NCBI GenBank assembly: GCA_020621965.1
Contig: JAHRYV010000033.1
Location: 1-33,695, forward strand
Length of the DNA: 33,695 nucleotides
Origin: Curvibacter sp.
GTDB taxonomy: Bacteria > Pseudomonadota > Gammaproteobacteria > Burkholderiales > Burkholderiaceae_C
Direction of reading: 5' to 3'
Shown here: positions 1-8,191 of the stretch, piece by piece
Layout: every line of letters starts with the position of its first letter
Numbering within the stretch: position 1 is the stretch's first letter
Position numbers and translations under genes: made by a program
Notes under the pieces: generated by a model
Told to the model about the DNA's origin: nothing
What the model saw: only the letters and a program-made list of their open reading frames with translations
Databases searched by the model: none

Positions 1-157
1 GTTCGGCGCCCGGCCGCTCAAGCGCGCCATCCAGCAGCGCATCGAGAACCCGCTCTCCAAGCTGTTGCTCGAAGGCCGATTCGCGCCCAAGGACGTGATC
101 GGGGTGGACGTGGACCCGATCAAGGCGCCGGGGCAGTTCAGCTTCGTGAAGGTTTGA
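1..157 (+). CDS. clpB: ClpB disaggregase, C-terminal end (partial)
   Basis: The reading frame that enters at base 2 encodes about 51 residues and stops at 155-157. The residues [10 protein letters not shown] followed by [12 protein letters not shown] are the conserved C-terminal small domain (D2-small) of ClpB/Hsp100 AAA+ chaperones, which form hexamers and extract polypeptides from aggregates together with DnaK. The rest of the gene lies outside the window. ClpA and ClpC share the same fold, but the short tail after the PLSK segment fits ClpB best. A strong intrinsic terminator follows about 40 bases after the stop, so this is the last gene of its transcript. Confidence 0.85.
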   Translation, partial: FGARPLKRAIQQRIENPLSKLLLEGRFAPKDVIGVDVDPIKAPGQFSFVKV

Positions 158-195
158 TCTCCAAGCCGCGGACCCGCTGAGCACCGAACGATCAG

Positions 196-230
196 CCCGC
201 CTCCTGCGCACGCAGGAGGCGGGTTTTTTT
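196..230 (+). terminator. Rho-independent terminator after clpB
   Basis: A 13-bp perfect stem (CCCGCCTCCTGCG at 196-208 and its complement at 211-223) with a tiny loop is followed by seven T residues at 224-230. It ends the clpB transcript. Confidence 0.93.
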
Positions 231-346
231 CATGCGCCCGCCCAACCCCGGCACCGCAATGTTGCCCACCGCACAAACAGGCGCGCCAGGCACTCGTACA
301 TTGAGTCAAACCGTCCGCGCAGCACGGGCTGACTTGAGAGCTGTTC

Positions 347-727
347 ATGGACAAGCATTTCCCGGATTCCACACCACCGGATGGCAAGGCCGTTTGCATG
401 GCCGCGCTCCGGTTCGACCTGCAGCAGGAGGCGCAGGAGGACAGCCTGTTCGCCAGCGCGAGCGCATCGCATCCACCGCGCTGGCCGCTGATCACGGCAA
501 CCGTGGCCCTGCTCGGCATGCTGCTGGTCTTTCACTATGTCGTGCGCGGGGCCATGCGGCATAGCGAGTTTCGGCACAAGGAGACGGCCTTGAACGCGGA
601 GGCGATCTGGCGCTGCAACAACCTGCAGGGCCAGGAGGCCAGCCACACGTGCCTCTTGCAGGTCAACGCCGAGGCGCGCAAGGCCGCCCTCCTGCGTTCC
701 CAGAAAGCGCCCTGGCGGCACGAGTGA
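347..727 (+). CDS. Small single-span membrane protein of unknown function
   Basis: A 126-residue protein that I do not recognise. It has a polar N-terminal part of about 45 residues, one hydrophobic segment at about residues 47-66 (ITATVALLGMLLVFHYVV), and a charged tail with two cysteines (the C of WRCNN and of THTCLL-like context). This suggests a single-pass inner-membrane protein with a small extracytoplasmic domain. A GAGAG stretch lies 6 bases before the ATG. It ends 12 bases before the quinone reductase/UbiA fusion gene and is probably co-transcribed with it. The size, membrane segment and spacing support a real gene; no function can be assigned. Confidence 0.6.
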   Translation: MDKHFPDSTPPDGKAVCMAALRFDLQQEAQEDSLFASASASHPPRWPLITATVALLGMLLVFHYVVRGAMRHSEFRHKETALNAEAIWRCNNLQGQEASHTCLLQVNAEARKAALLRSQKAPWRHE

Positions 728-739
728 TGTGCATGAACC

Positions 740-2269
740 ATGCGCTGTCTCCTGATCCTGGCCCATCCTCGTCGTGACAGCCTGTGCGGCGCGCTCTTCG
801 ATGCCTGCGTCGATGGCGCGCGGCAAGCCGGTGTCGAATGCCGCGAGTTGATCCTGGGTGAAATGAATTTTGATCCCGACGTGCACGCGGTGTCGCCCGA
901 GTGGCAGCCGCTGGAGCCGGATCTCGTGCGTGCCCAGCGCGACATCGCCTGGGCCCAGCACCTGGTGTTCGTCTACCCGACGTGGTGGGGCACCTTTCCG
1001 GCCCGGCTCAAGGGCTTCCTCGACCGCGTCCTGACCCCGGGTTTCGCCTTTCGCCACGTCACGCACAGCCAGTGGGACAAGCTGCTCGCCGGCCGCACGG
1101 CCGACCTGATCACCACCATGGACACGCCGCCGCTCGTCTATCGGCTCATCTACCGCGCGCCCGGGCAGCAGGCGCTGGCACGTGCCACGCTGGGTTATTG
1201 CGGCCTGCGCACCGCGCGCATCCAGACCTTCGGGCCGGTCGTCGCCTCCAGTGCCGCGCAACGCAGGCACTGGCTGGACCGCGCGCGCAGCAGCGGTGAG
1301 CGTCTGGCCCGCGGCGCATACTCGCCGGCGCAGCAACGCGCACAACGGCTTGTCGCCTGGCTGGCCGCTTTGCGCCTGCAGTTCTACCCGATGACCTGGA
1401 TCGCCTATACGGTCGGCGCGCTGGCCGCCGTCGTGGGCCAGCCGCTGTCCATGGCACCGTACTGGCTGGGTTATCTCACGCTGTTCCTGGTCGAAGCGGG
1501 CACGGTTTTTCTGAACGACTGGTTCGACTTCGACAGCGACCGCCGCAACCGCAATGCCGGCCCATTCACCGGCGGCTCGCGCGTGCTGGTGGACGGCCGG
1601 CTCGAACGCCCGGCCATGCGCTGGGGCATCACCCTGGCGCTGCTGGCCGCCGGCGGGGCGTTGCTGGCCCTGCTGGTGGCCGTTCCGGCGGGTTCGGTCA
1701 TGGCCATCACGGTCCTGTACGCCGTGTTCGCCACGCTGGCGCTGGTCTACACCGTGCCGCCGCTCAAGCTGTCGCACCGCGGCTGGGGTGAGCTCGATGT
1801 GGCGCTCACCCACAGCGCCGGCGCCATCCTGGCCGGTTATGTGGCGCAGGGCGGCGCCTGGCACGACAGCCTGCCGTGGTTGCTGGCCCTGCCGCTGGGT
1901 GTGGCCATCCTGCCGGCCATCTTGCTGGCCGGCTGCCCCGACCGCACGGCCGATCTGGCCGCGGCCAAACGCACGCTGGTGGTTCTGGTCGGCAAACGCA
2001 GCACCGTGCGGCTGGCCATGGCCGGGGCCCTTGTCGCGCCGGCCCTTGCCGCCGCGCTGCCGCTGCTGCTGCCTGCGCTGGCCCCGCTGCTGGGCTGGAG
2101 CGCGGCCGGCGGCGCCCTCCATGGTTTGTTGCTCTGGTGGCGGCTGCGCCGCTTCACGTTCGACCCCATGCCCGAGCGCATCGACGGCGCCATTGTGCTG
2201 GCGCTCACCTTCACCCTTTGGTTCTGCGTGCCGCCGTGGGTCGTGTTGACGCGCATGGCAGGGGCGTGA
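740..2269 (+). CDS. Fusion: flavodoxin-fold NAD(P)H quinone reductase + UbiA-type prenyltransferase
   Basis: A 509-residue two-domain protein. Residues 1-195 are a NQO1/MdaB-like flavodoxin-fold domain: LILAHPRRDSLCGAL near the N-terminus binds the FMN/FAD phosphate, and VYPTWWGTFPARLKGFLDRV (78-97) is the family signature. Residues 205-509 are a polytopic UbiA-superfamily domain. It has the first Asp-rich motif NDWFDFDSDRRN (259-270, with D260, D263, D267), the YTVPPLKL segment (337-344), and the second motif DRTAD (D401, D405) followed by KRTL. UbiA enzymes use these Asp-Mg sites to transfer a prenyl group from a diphosphate to an aromatic acceptor. Reduction of a quinone by one half and prenylation by the other is an attractive inference, but no substrate can be read from sequence. 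The ATG at 740 gives a complete flavodoxin N-terminus. Confidence 0.85.
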   Translation: MRCLLILAHPRRDSLCGALFDACVDGARQAGVECRELILGEMNFDPDVHAVSPEWQPLEPDLVRAQRDIAWAQHLVFVYPTWWGTFPARLKGFLDRVLTPGFAFRHVTHSQWDKLLAGRTADLITTMDTPPLVYRLIYRAPGQQALARATLGYCGLRTARIQTFGPVVASSAAQRRHWLDRARSSGERLARGAYSPAQQRAQRLVAWLAALRLQFYPMTWIAYTVGALAAVVGQPLSMAPYWLGYLTLFLVEAGTVFLNDWFDFDSDRRNRNAGPFTGGSRVLVDGRLERPAMRWGITLALLAAGGALLALLVAVPAGSVMAITVLYAVFATLALVYTVPPLKLSHRGWGELDVALTHSAGAILAGYVAQGGAWHDSLPWLLALPLGVAILPAILLAGCPDRTADLAAAKRTLVVLVGKRSTVRLAMAGALVAPALAAALPLLLPALAPLLGWSAAGGALHGLLLWWRLRRFTFDPMPERIDGAIVLALTFTLWFCVPPWVVLTRMAGA

Positions 2270-2305
2270 CGTGCCGGCCCCCCGCACCATCACACGGAGA
2301 CGACC

Positions 2306-3376
2306 ATGATTGAAATTCGCAAAGGGCAGATCTCGCCATCCATCGGGCGTGCGGAGTTCGGCCTGCGCTTTCGCGCCACCTACGACGATCCGGCCTTTCG
2401 TGCCGAAGAGGCGTCCATCGGGCGGCTGGAAGAAATCGCCTGGGCCGCCTACAGCGAGGGCCGCAAGGCACCCTACACGCAGAAGGCCGGCCCGGGTTTT
2501 GCCGATCCGGATTACCAGCTGTCCACCGAGTGGATCGCTGCCAGCCAGCACATCCATGAAGCCCAGCGCCGCTGGGCCGACCCGGCCAGCACCTCGCGTG
2601 TCCTGCTCATCTGCGGCTCGGCCCGCAATGAGGGCAGCTGCCCCGGGGAGATGTCCAAGAGCTACCGCCTGCTGCAGATCGCGCGCGAAACGCTGGAGGC
2701 CAGCGCCATCGAAACCGATGTGCTGGACCTGAGCCTGCTCACCTCCGACTACGGCCGCAACATCCATCCCTGCAAGGGCTGTGCCTCCACCGCCATGCCC
2801 CTGTGCCACTGGCCCTGCAGCTGCTACCCCAACCACGCCATGAACCAGGCCAACGACTGGATGGCCGAGATCTATGAGCGCTGGGCCGCCGCCCATGGCG
2901 TGATCATCATCACCCCGGTGTACTGGTACCAGAGCCCCAGCCCCTTGAAGCTGATGATCGACCGCCTGGTCTGCGCCGACGGCGGCAACCCGGACCCCAC
3001 CTCGACCTCTGGCAAGAAGGCCAGCAAGGCCAAGGAACTGGAGATGGCCGGATGGGACTACCCCCAGCACCTGGCCGGGCGCACCTACGGGCTCATCGTG
3101 CATGGCGACGTGGCCGGTGTCGACGACACGCGCCGCGCGCTGTCGGACTGGCTGGACTGGATGGGTTTCATCGACGCTGGGGCGCAGGCCCGCCTGGGCC
3201 GTTACATCGGCTACTACGAACCCTACGCCAGCAGCCACGAGGCGCTGGACCGCGATACGGCCGTGCAGGAAGAAGCGCGCCATGTGGCGCTGGCGGTGAG
3301 CAAGGCCGTGGCCGAGTTGCGCGCGGGCCGGCTGCAGGCGGTGCAGCCCAAGCTATCGCGCCCGCGGCCGAAGTAG
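2306..3376 (+). CDS. Flavodoxin-fold NAD(P)H-dependent oxidoreductase with cysteine cluster
   Basis: A 356-residue protein. After about 95 residues of unassigned N-terminal sequence, the segment VLLICGSARNEGSCPGEMSKS (99-119) is the flavin-phosphate loop of NADPH-dependent FMN reductase-like flavodoxins, and IITPVYWYQSPSPLKLMIDR is the second flavin-binding loop. Between them sits a Cys-rich insert with C156, C159, C167, C171 and C173. It recalls the compact clusters of iron-sulfur flavoproteins, though the exact spacing is different. A GGAGA ribosome site lies about 7 bases before the ATG. It starts 36 bases after the quinone reductase/UbiA fusion and likely belongs to the same operon, so a shared redox pathway is plausible. 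Whether the cysteines hold a cluster is unknown. Confidence 0.8.
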   Translation: MIEIRKGQISPSIGRAEFGLRFRATYDDPAFRAEEASIGRLEEIAWAAYSEGRKAPYTQKAGPGFADPDYQLSTEWIAASQHIHEAQRRWADPASTSRVLLICGSARNEGSCPGEMSKSYRLLQIARETLEASAIETDVLDLSLLTSDYGRNIHPCKGCASTAMPLCHWPCSCYPNHAMNQANDWMAEIYERWAAAHGVIIITPVYWYQSPSPLKLMIDRLVCADGGNPDPTSTSGKKASKAKELEMAGWDYPQHLAGRTYGLIVHGDVAGVDDTRRALSDWLDWMGFIDAGAQARLGRYIGYYEPYASSHEALDRDTAVQEEARHVALAVSKAVAELRAGRLQAVQPKLSRPRPK

Positions 3377-3395
3377 GCAGCGCGTCGAGCGCCCG

Positions 3396-4622
3396 CTATC
3401 GGCGCAAGGGCACCTTCAACCAGACTCGCCCGAGCGCCAGCTGCGCCAGCAGCGCGATGACGCCGTTGAGCAGCAGCGCCTCCTGCACACCCAGCAGGTG
3501 CACCGTGACGCCCGTCACCAGGCTGCCCAGCGCCATGCCGCCGCGCATGGAGAACATGAACAGGCTGACGGTCTGGCCGCGTATGCGCGCCGGCGCGCTC
3601 GACTGCAGCATGGCATTGGCCGAGGCGTTGCTGATCGTCATCGAAATACCGGCCAGCACCATCAGCGCGGGCAGGCCCCAGGTCCAGGGGTTGAGCGCGG
3701 CGAGTATCACGATGAGGCCGTAGCCCGCTGCAAACCAGGTGCTGAGCGGTCGCCGGTCATGCTCCGGGTTGACGGCCAGCAGGCCGGTGGCCCCGATCAG
3801 GCCGCCCACACCAAAAGCGCCCAGCGCCGTGCTGAACTGGCTGGCACCACCTTGAAACACGTCTTTCACCAGCACCGGGGCGAAGGTGATCAGTGGCGCA
3901 CTCAGCGAAGCCGTCAGAAAAACCGTGAGCAGCGCGCCGCGCAGCCCCGGCTCATGCAGCACCTCGCGCACACCGGCTTTCAGCTTGTGCCGATCCAGCC
4001 CGCCGGTGCCCGCGGGTGTGGGCGCGCCGCGTGGCAGGATCCACAAGGCCACCAGGATGAAGGGCAGGTACGACGCCGCACTCACCGCAAACGCCCCGGC
4101 TAGCCCCACGCTGGCCATCAAGACCCCGGCCACGGCCGGGCCCAGGATGCGCGAGAGGTTGAACTGCGTGGTGTTCAAGGCGATGCCGGCGGGAATTTGC
4201 TCCCGCTCCACGATGGAGGGCACGATGGACTGGAAGGACGGCATCGACAGCGCGTCGGTAATGCCCACAACGAGCGAGAGCACGATCACGATCCACGGCT
4301 GCACTATGCCGGTGACGATCAGCACCAGCAGCAGTACCGGGCACAGCATCTGGATGGACTGGAAGACCGCAATGATGCGCCGCCGGTCCCCATGATCGGC
4401 CAGCGCGCCGCCCACCAGGATCAGCAGCAGCACCGGCGCGCCCAGGGCAAAGGCATCGAGCCCCAGCAGGAAAGGCGAGGCGCCCAGACTCAGCATCAAC
4501 CAGGGCTGCGCCACCTGCTGCGCCCAGGTGCCGATATTGGCCAGCAGACTGGCAAACCAGAAGGTGCCAAAGCGCCGGCTGCCCAGCAGGCGGAGGGAGT
4601 CTCGGAAGGCGGCGTTGGGCAT
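3396..4622 (-). CDS. MFS exporter, EntS/MFS_3-like
   Basis: About 408 residues with roughly twelve hydrophobic segments. Features include SRRFGTFWFASLLANIGTWAQ near the N-terminus and GGALADHGDRRR between helices 2 and 3, the classic MFS loop motif. FQSIVPSIVEREQIPAGIALN and RILGPAVAGVL are typical of the MFS_3 (enterobactin exporter EntS-like) branch. Transport of a small molecule out of the cytoplasm is expected; the substrate is unknown. The ATG at 4622 is used here. A GTG at 4643 in the same frame would add seven residues, and neither has a strong ribosome site. It is convergent with the flavodoxin gene, with 19 bases between the stops, and it is the last core-like gene before the accessory island. 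Confidence 0.85.
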   Translation of the reverse strand: MPNAAFRDSLRLLGSRRFGTFWFASLLANIGTWAQQVAQPWLMLSLGASPFLLGLDAFALGAPVLLLILVGGALADHGDRRRIIAVFQSIQMLCPVLLLVLIVTGIVQPWIVIVLSLVVGITDALSMPSFQSIVPSIVEREQIPAGIALNTTQFNLSRILGPAVAGVLMASVGLAGAFAVSAASYLPFILVALWILPRGAPTPAGTGGLDRHKLKAGVREVLHEPGLRGALLTVFLTASLSAPLITFAPVLVKDVFQGGASQFSTALGAFGVGGLIGATGLLAVNPEHDRRPLSTWFAAGYGLIVILAALNPWTWGLPALMVLAGISMTISNASANAMLQSSAPARIRGQTVSLFMFSMRGGMALGSLVTGVTVHLLGVQEALLLNGVIALLAQLALGRVWLKVPLRR

Positions 4623-4667
4623 GGCGAAGGGCAAGCCTTGCACAGGTATGCCTGTATAAGCTTACCG

Positions 4668-4778
4668 CAGGCTCAGCCCAATGCAATTGCGAGACAGTTG
4701 AATGAGAGGCCGCGCAAGACGCTCGGCTTTCAAACGCCCGCTGAGATGTTCAGCGAATGTGTTACATCGACCGGTTGA
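4668..4778 (+). pseudogene. IS30-family transposase, C-terminal remnant
   Basis: The plus-strand frame reads QAQPNAIARQLNERPRKTLG followed by FQTPAEMFSECVTSTG and a stop. This is the highly conserved C-terminus of IS30-family transposases (LN-RPRKTLGF-TP-E). Only about 36 residues remain; the catalytic DDE core is absent because the sequence upstream is the MFS gene. The element is dead. It marks the left edge of the region with atypical composition and suggests past insertion-sequence activity at this junction. Confidence 0.8.
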
Positions 4779-5313
4779 ATCCGCCACCCGTTGCGGTCTT
4801 TCGCACCATTGCGGCCGATGACTGCAATGCAGCGAATGCTGCCCGTCACGACGGGATCCGGAACGCGCGGTATCTGCCACATTGCGGTCATCCATGCCAA
4901 CCACAAGCAACTTGAACTAGCGGCCGGAATTAGAGGTGCAGCTAACGAAGTCGGATTTCAGGCTGATTTCGTCAACCCAAATGTCTGTTGCTCCAGGTGG
5001 CCAGTAGGAGGTGCCGATCCCCTGCGGTCCTGCCCACCAATTCACTGAGTTACGCTCTACTGAGCAAACAGACTCTCTGTTTGCTGCCTTGAAATCTTCT
5101 ATATCGGACGACTTGCCACGAGTCCCGTCTGTTGATAGTGCCGGAGCCAATAGGCAGGCAAGTAAGTCGCGAAGCGGACCGGAGCAGATTCAACAAGCAT
5201 TCTGGAGGGCGCACGGGACCACGATGTCTGCCGCCTCGCATTGATCTCGCGTCGCACGCGGCGGATTTTCCAAGGCTGACGCGTTGATCTCCGAACGGTT
5301 TTGACCCGCAAGA
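4779..5313. other. Gene-poor junction between IS30 remnant and ATPase gene
   Basis: No confident gene is seen in these 535 bases. Short open frames exist on both strands. The least implausible is 4917-5150 on the minus strand (77 codons, ending in YWPPGATDIWVDEISLKSD and a Cys-containing tail), which could be the remnant of a secreted protein. It has no ribosome site or recognisable family. The stretch TTGCGGTC/TTGCGGCC recurs near 4792, 4811 and 4883, which looks like decayed insertion-element DNA. Confidence 0.4.
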
Positions 5314-7722
5314 TTAGGCAGTCGTACGTTGCGAGGCAAGCTCCGTCCGATAGATTTCGGGCGCACGAAGAAGGCTTAAGATCTTTGACGCCGCTGTTCT
5401 TACTTCTGGATTGACGTCGAGCAGGCGCTCATCACCGTAAAGATAAGCCTCGTAGGCCGCCCTCAAAGGCCAGTGCCTGTCGCTGGCCCCCGACTCATCT
5501 AGCATACGAATCAGCAGATCGCCCCAGTTTTGTCGTGACGCTTCTCTCAGTAGAAGTAGCAGAAAGCCACGGTAGGTTTCGAAGATTTGTTCATCGTTGC
5601 TTTGGAATACAGCGCTTACGAGGGATAACGCCGTGCCACGATCGCCCTGGCGTATCGAGATAAGCAAGCGCATGAGAGCTTGTCCATGCGGAGGGTGTCG
5701 AGCTATCAGTTCCTCATTGAGTTGCAGCGGTAACGACGCTTGCTCGCTGAAGTAACTCAAGACTGTAAAGTTGCTTAATGCAACGAAGTCCTTTGAATCG
5801 ATGTCGAGACAACGCTTATATAAGCGCAATGCACGATTGAAGTCTTCTAGGATGTACCCAGCAAAGAAGGCGCTCGCTTGCAGACTCTCGGTATCAGCCC
5901 TTGGGGCCAATTTGGCGGCGCGCCGGTAGTAGCTCTCGGCTTCAACGAGTTTCCCCTCTCCCGTGAACAGATCGCCCAAGGCGATCGCGGCTAGATAGAA
6001 GTTCGGCTTAAGTTGCAGGCACGCCAAGTAAATGTTCTTGGCCTCCTCGAACTCACCTGTTTCAGCAAGAGCCATGCCGAGCATGTAGTGCGAGGGGAGA
6101 TCCCGTGGCTTGGCGTCTATTGCATGCCTAAACGCTTCTATTGCACCGCCTGGATTTGCGAGGTCTCCCGCGCGCACGGCTCCGAGGTTGAACCAAGCTG
6201 AAAAATTGGTGGGCTCTTGGGCCAGCGCAGAGAGAAAGGCCGACTCGGCTTCTTTCGCACGTTTAAGGTGTTGTCGAAGTAGATTGCCGTGTCGAATCCA
6301 CTCGGCAGCTGTCTGTGGTCGCGGGACGTCCGAAGGATCAACGATCTCGTCCAGACTTCGTCCGAGAGAGTGTGCGTACTTCTCGAACTCGTCGCGCGCA
6401 TGGTTCTTGAGCACTGCGCGCCAGCCTTCGTCATCGATCGCGTCGCTCAGCGCCAGCAAAAACTGGCCGCCGTCAGCGCCCAGTTCACCATTGGAACTCA
6501 CCAGCGACTTGGCGCGTTCGACTAGCTGAGCGTGCGTGTAGAAACTGCGAAGGAAGACGGTAAGCCAGCGCAGACGACTGCGCTGCCGTCTTGGCCCGTG
6601 CCGCATCAGATACCAAATGTTGAAAAAGCGTTCGCTAATCTGGTAGGCCGATTTGGTGGTCTTCGACACCGCGACCTTCTCGATCACGCCCTCCTTTTGC
6701 AGGCGATCTAGTTGGGAAGACACCAACGTGACCTCAAGGAATGTGGCCGCCGCCACTTCTGCTGCTAGCACCGGGTTCCATGCCAGCGCGACGGCATCAA
6801 GCACTACCCGCGCCTGCGCGGGAAGGTCTTCGACGCGTGCTTTGTATAGGACGGTAACTTGATCCAGAAGTCTTTCCAGGTCACTGAAAACATCGCCTCC
6901 GGAGTCCAGCTCGAGAAGCATGTACAGCAGGGTAAGCGTGCGCGGATTGCCGCCTGTCAGATCATGCAGGGTCCGAATGCGAGCTGCGTCCTTGTCGACC
7001 AGACGCAGGACCTTCGCTCCTTCCTCGCCCCGCGCGAGGGCGAGACTACGAAGACACGCGATCAGCTCTTCCTTGGTCAGCCGGTCTAGATTGATGATTT
7101 GAAAGTACGGGCCAAACTCCGATGCGGGATCCATGATGGCCTCAACATTGGTGGCTGAGCCCCCAGCGATGACAATCCCACCTGGCGTTCGAACGTGTTC
7201 AAGCAGTGCGGCTTGCTCCTTCTTGAGACCGGCGAAGATTAGATCGATGTTGTCTAGGAGCAGCAGTGGACGGCGTTTCTCCTTGTCGATCCATTGGTTG
7301 AAGAGCGCTAGGCTAGCGCCGGATTCCGAAGATAGCGCGGCGACATCGCGGTCAAGTTGATCCGCCTTGGCGTGCTGGCCACTACGGTCGAACCAATCTC
7401 CCAGGGCGTCAAGGCAGTTAGCCCAGAACACGTACATGCTATGCACGTTGTACTGCTCTTCGCGAAAACTCAGAGGAATAAGCACCTTCGCCAAGCGCTC
7501 GTCGGTCATCGCCGCGAGCGCCAGCCGGCGAAGCATGCTTGTCTTCCCCATCCCGCGCTGGCCCACGATCAGAAGATGCTTGGCCACGCTGCGCGGTGTG
7601 ATCTCTGCCAATTGGCCAATCAGTCGGGTTGCGACGTCTTGGCGAGCCACGAAGCCTCGCAGGAAGTCCTCGTCGCTCAAGGACGCAGGGTTGTAGACGG
7701 AAAGATTCAAAAGCTCGCTCAT
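5314..7722 (-). CDS. AAA/STAND-type ATPase with C-terminal TPR-like repeats
   Basis: An 802-residue protein. Residues 22-60 (FVARQDVATRLIGQLAEI, then LLIVGQRGMGKTS) give a Walker A loop at 54-61. LLLLDNID (153-160) is Walker B. AGGSA and GGNPRTLTLLY are the later ATPase motifs, the GGNPR being the GxP element typical of STAND/ORC-like ATPases. A winged-helix-like stretch follows (about 310-380). Residues from about 480 onward hold tandem helical pairs such as FSAWFNLGAVRAGDLANPG, PSHYMLGMALAETGEFEEA and ALGDLFTGEGKLVEAESYYR, which fit tetratricopeptide repeats. The ATG at 7722 has a GGGGA stretch about 4 bases upstream and is preferred to an upstream in-frame start at 7752. STAND ATPases with repeat sensors often act in signalling or phage defence. 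It is divergent from the Ubl operon, so a functional link is suggested but not shown. Confidence 0.82.
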   Translation of the reverse strand: MSELLNLSVYNPASLSDEDFLRGFVARQDVATRLIGQLAEITPRSVAKHLLIVGQRGMGKTSMLRRLALAAMTDERLAKVLIPLSFREEQYNVHSMYVFWANCLDALGDWFDRSGQHAKADQLDRDVAALSSESGASLALFNQWIDKEKRRPLLLLDNIDLIFAGLKKEQAALLEHVRTPGGIVIAGGSATNVEAIMDPASEFGPYFQIINLDRLTKEELIACLRSLALARGEEGAKVLRLVDKDAARIRTLHDLTGGNPRTLTLLYMLLELDSGGDVFSDLERLLDQVTVLYKARVEDLPAQARVVLDAVALAWNPVLAAEVAAATFLEVTLVSSQLDRLQKEGVIEKVAVSKTTKSAYQISERFFNIWYLMRHGPRRQRSRLRWLTVFLRSFYTHAQLVERAKSLVSSNGELGADGGQFLLALSDAIDDEGWRAVLKNHARDEFEKYAHSLGRSLDEIVDPSDVPRPQTAAEWIRHGNLLRQHLKRAKEAESAFLSALAQEPTNFSAWFNLGAVRAGDLANPGGAIEAFRHAIDAKPRDLPSHYMLGMALAETGEFEEAKNIYLACLQLKPNFYLAAIALGDLFTGEGKLVEAESYYRRAAKLAPRADTESLQASAFFAGYILEDFNRALRLYKRCLDIDSKDFVALSNFTVLSYFSEQASLPLQLNEELIARHPPHGQALMRLLISIRQGDRGTALSLVSAVFQSNDEQIFETYRGFLLLLLREASRQNWGDLLIRMLDESGASDRHWPLRAAYEAYLYGDERLLDVNPEVRTAASKILSLLRAPEIYRTELASQRTTA

Positions 7723-7981
7723 AGATCCCCACGATACGCGACGCGGCCGCATGCCAGCATGGCGCGACGAAACATAGTTGTTATATTACAACATTACATT
7801 AAAACAATACCGTTTTAAAACAGTCTTGTTGTGGTATATTTCTCGTCAGTCCAATGCGAAACGCCTGCAGTGCCTTCGTCCAGTTCCAAGTTGCAGTAGT
7901 AAGGGGCTGAGGCGCATCAGCGATAGGCCATAGGGCGGTAATTGCGACAGCTAGTTAACCGATTTTCGAAAGGGGATGACC
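7723..7981. promoter_or_regulatory. AT-rich divergent promoter/operator region with palindromes
   Basis: This is the intergenic region between the ATPase and the Ubl operon. It contains GTTGT-N6-ACAAC at 7777-7792, TTAAAAC-N6-GTTTTAA at 7799-7818, and the perfect palindrome GTTTTAAAAC at 7812-7821, all within 45 bases. TATATT at 7835-7840 is a possible -10 element for the plus strand, but no good -35 is seen. AT content here is much higher than in the genes around it. The symmetric sites could bind a repressor controlling both directions. No regulator gene is next to it. Confidence 0.5.
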
Positions 7982-8146
7982 ATGAGCAAGATGTTGAAGC
8001 CGGGTACGCCAGCGCCGAAGTCCGGGCAGTACAAGAACCAGGGCACCGGAAATGAGGTGACCGGGGTGAAAGGCAAGCCTTTGCCCCCGACGCCCAGGCC
8101 GGGCCAAGCCTATACGCTGGTGGATCCCAGCAAGCACAAACGCTGA
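7982..8146 (+). CDS. Small basic YjzC-like protein, first gene of the Ubl operon
   Basis: A 54-residue protein beginning MSKMLKPGTPAPKSGQY and ending GQAYTLVDPSKHKR, rich in Pro, Gly and Lys. The KPGTPAP-SGQY start followed by a basic tail resembles small YjzC-like proteins of unknown function; this match is from memory and moderate. A strong AAAGGGG ribosome site lies 6 bases before the ATG at 7982. An in-frame ATG at 7976 lies too close to that site. It sits 223 bases upstream of the Ubl gene on the same strand. It may be an operon member, a substrate or an unrelated cargo gene; nothing in it resembles an enzyme. Confidence 0.7.
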   Translation: MSKMLKPGTPAPKSGQYKNQGTGNEVTGVKGKPLPPTPRPGQAYTLVDPSKHKR

Positions 8147-8191
8147 CTCGAGCGAGTCTAGCCTAGTGTTGCCAGGAGAACGGAGGGCTGA

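Noticed and set aside
230-3283. 1017-codon minus-strand open frame
   Set aside because: It is antisense to well-supported genes at 347-3376, is low-complexity in Gly/Arg/Gln, and contains no recognisable domain. High GC makes such long shadow frames common.
4917-5150. 77-codon minus-strand frame near the IS30 remnant
   Set aside because: No ribosome site, no known family and no conserved neighbour; kept only as a note in the intergenic entry.
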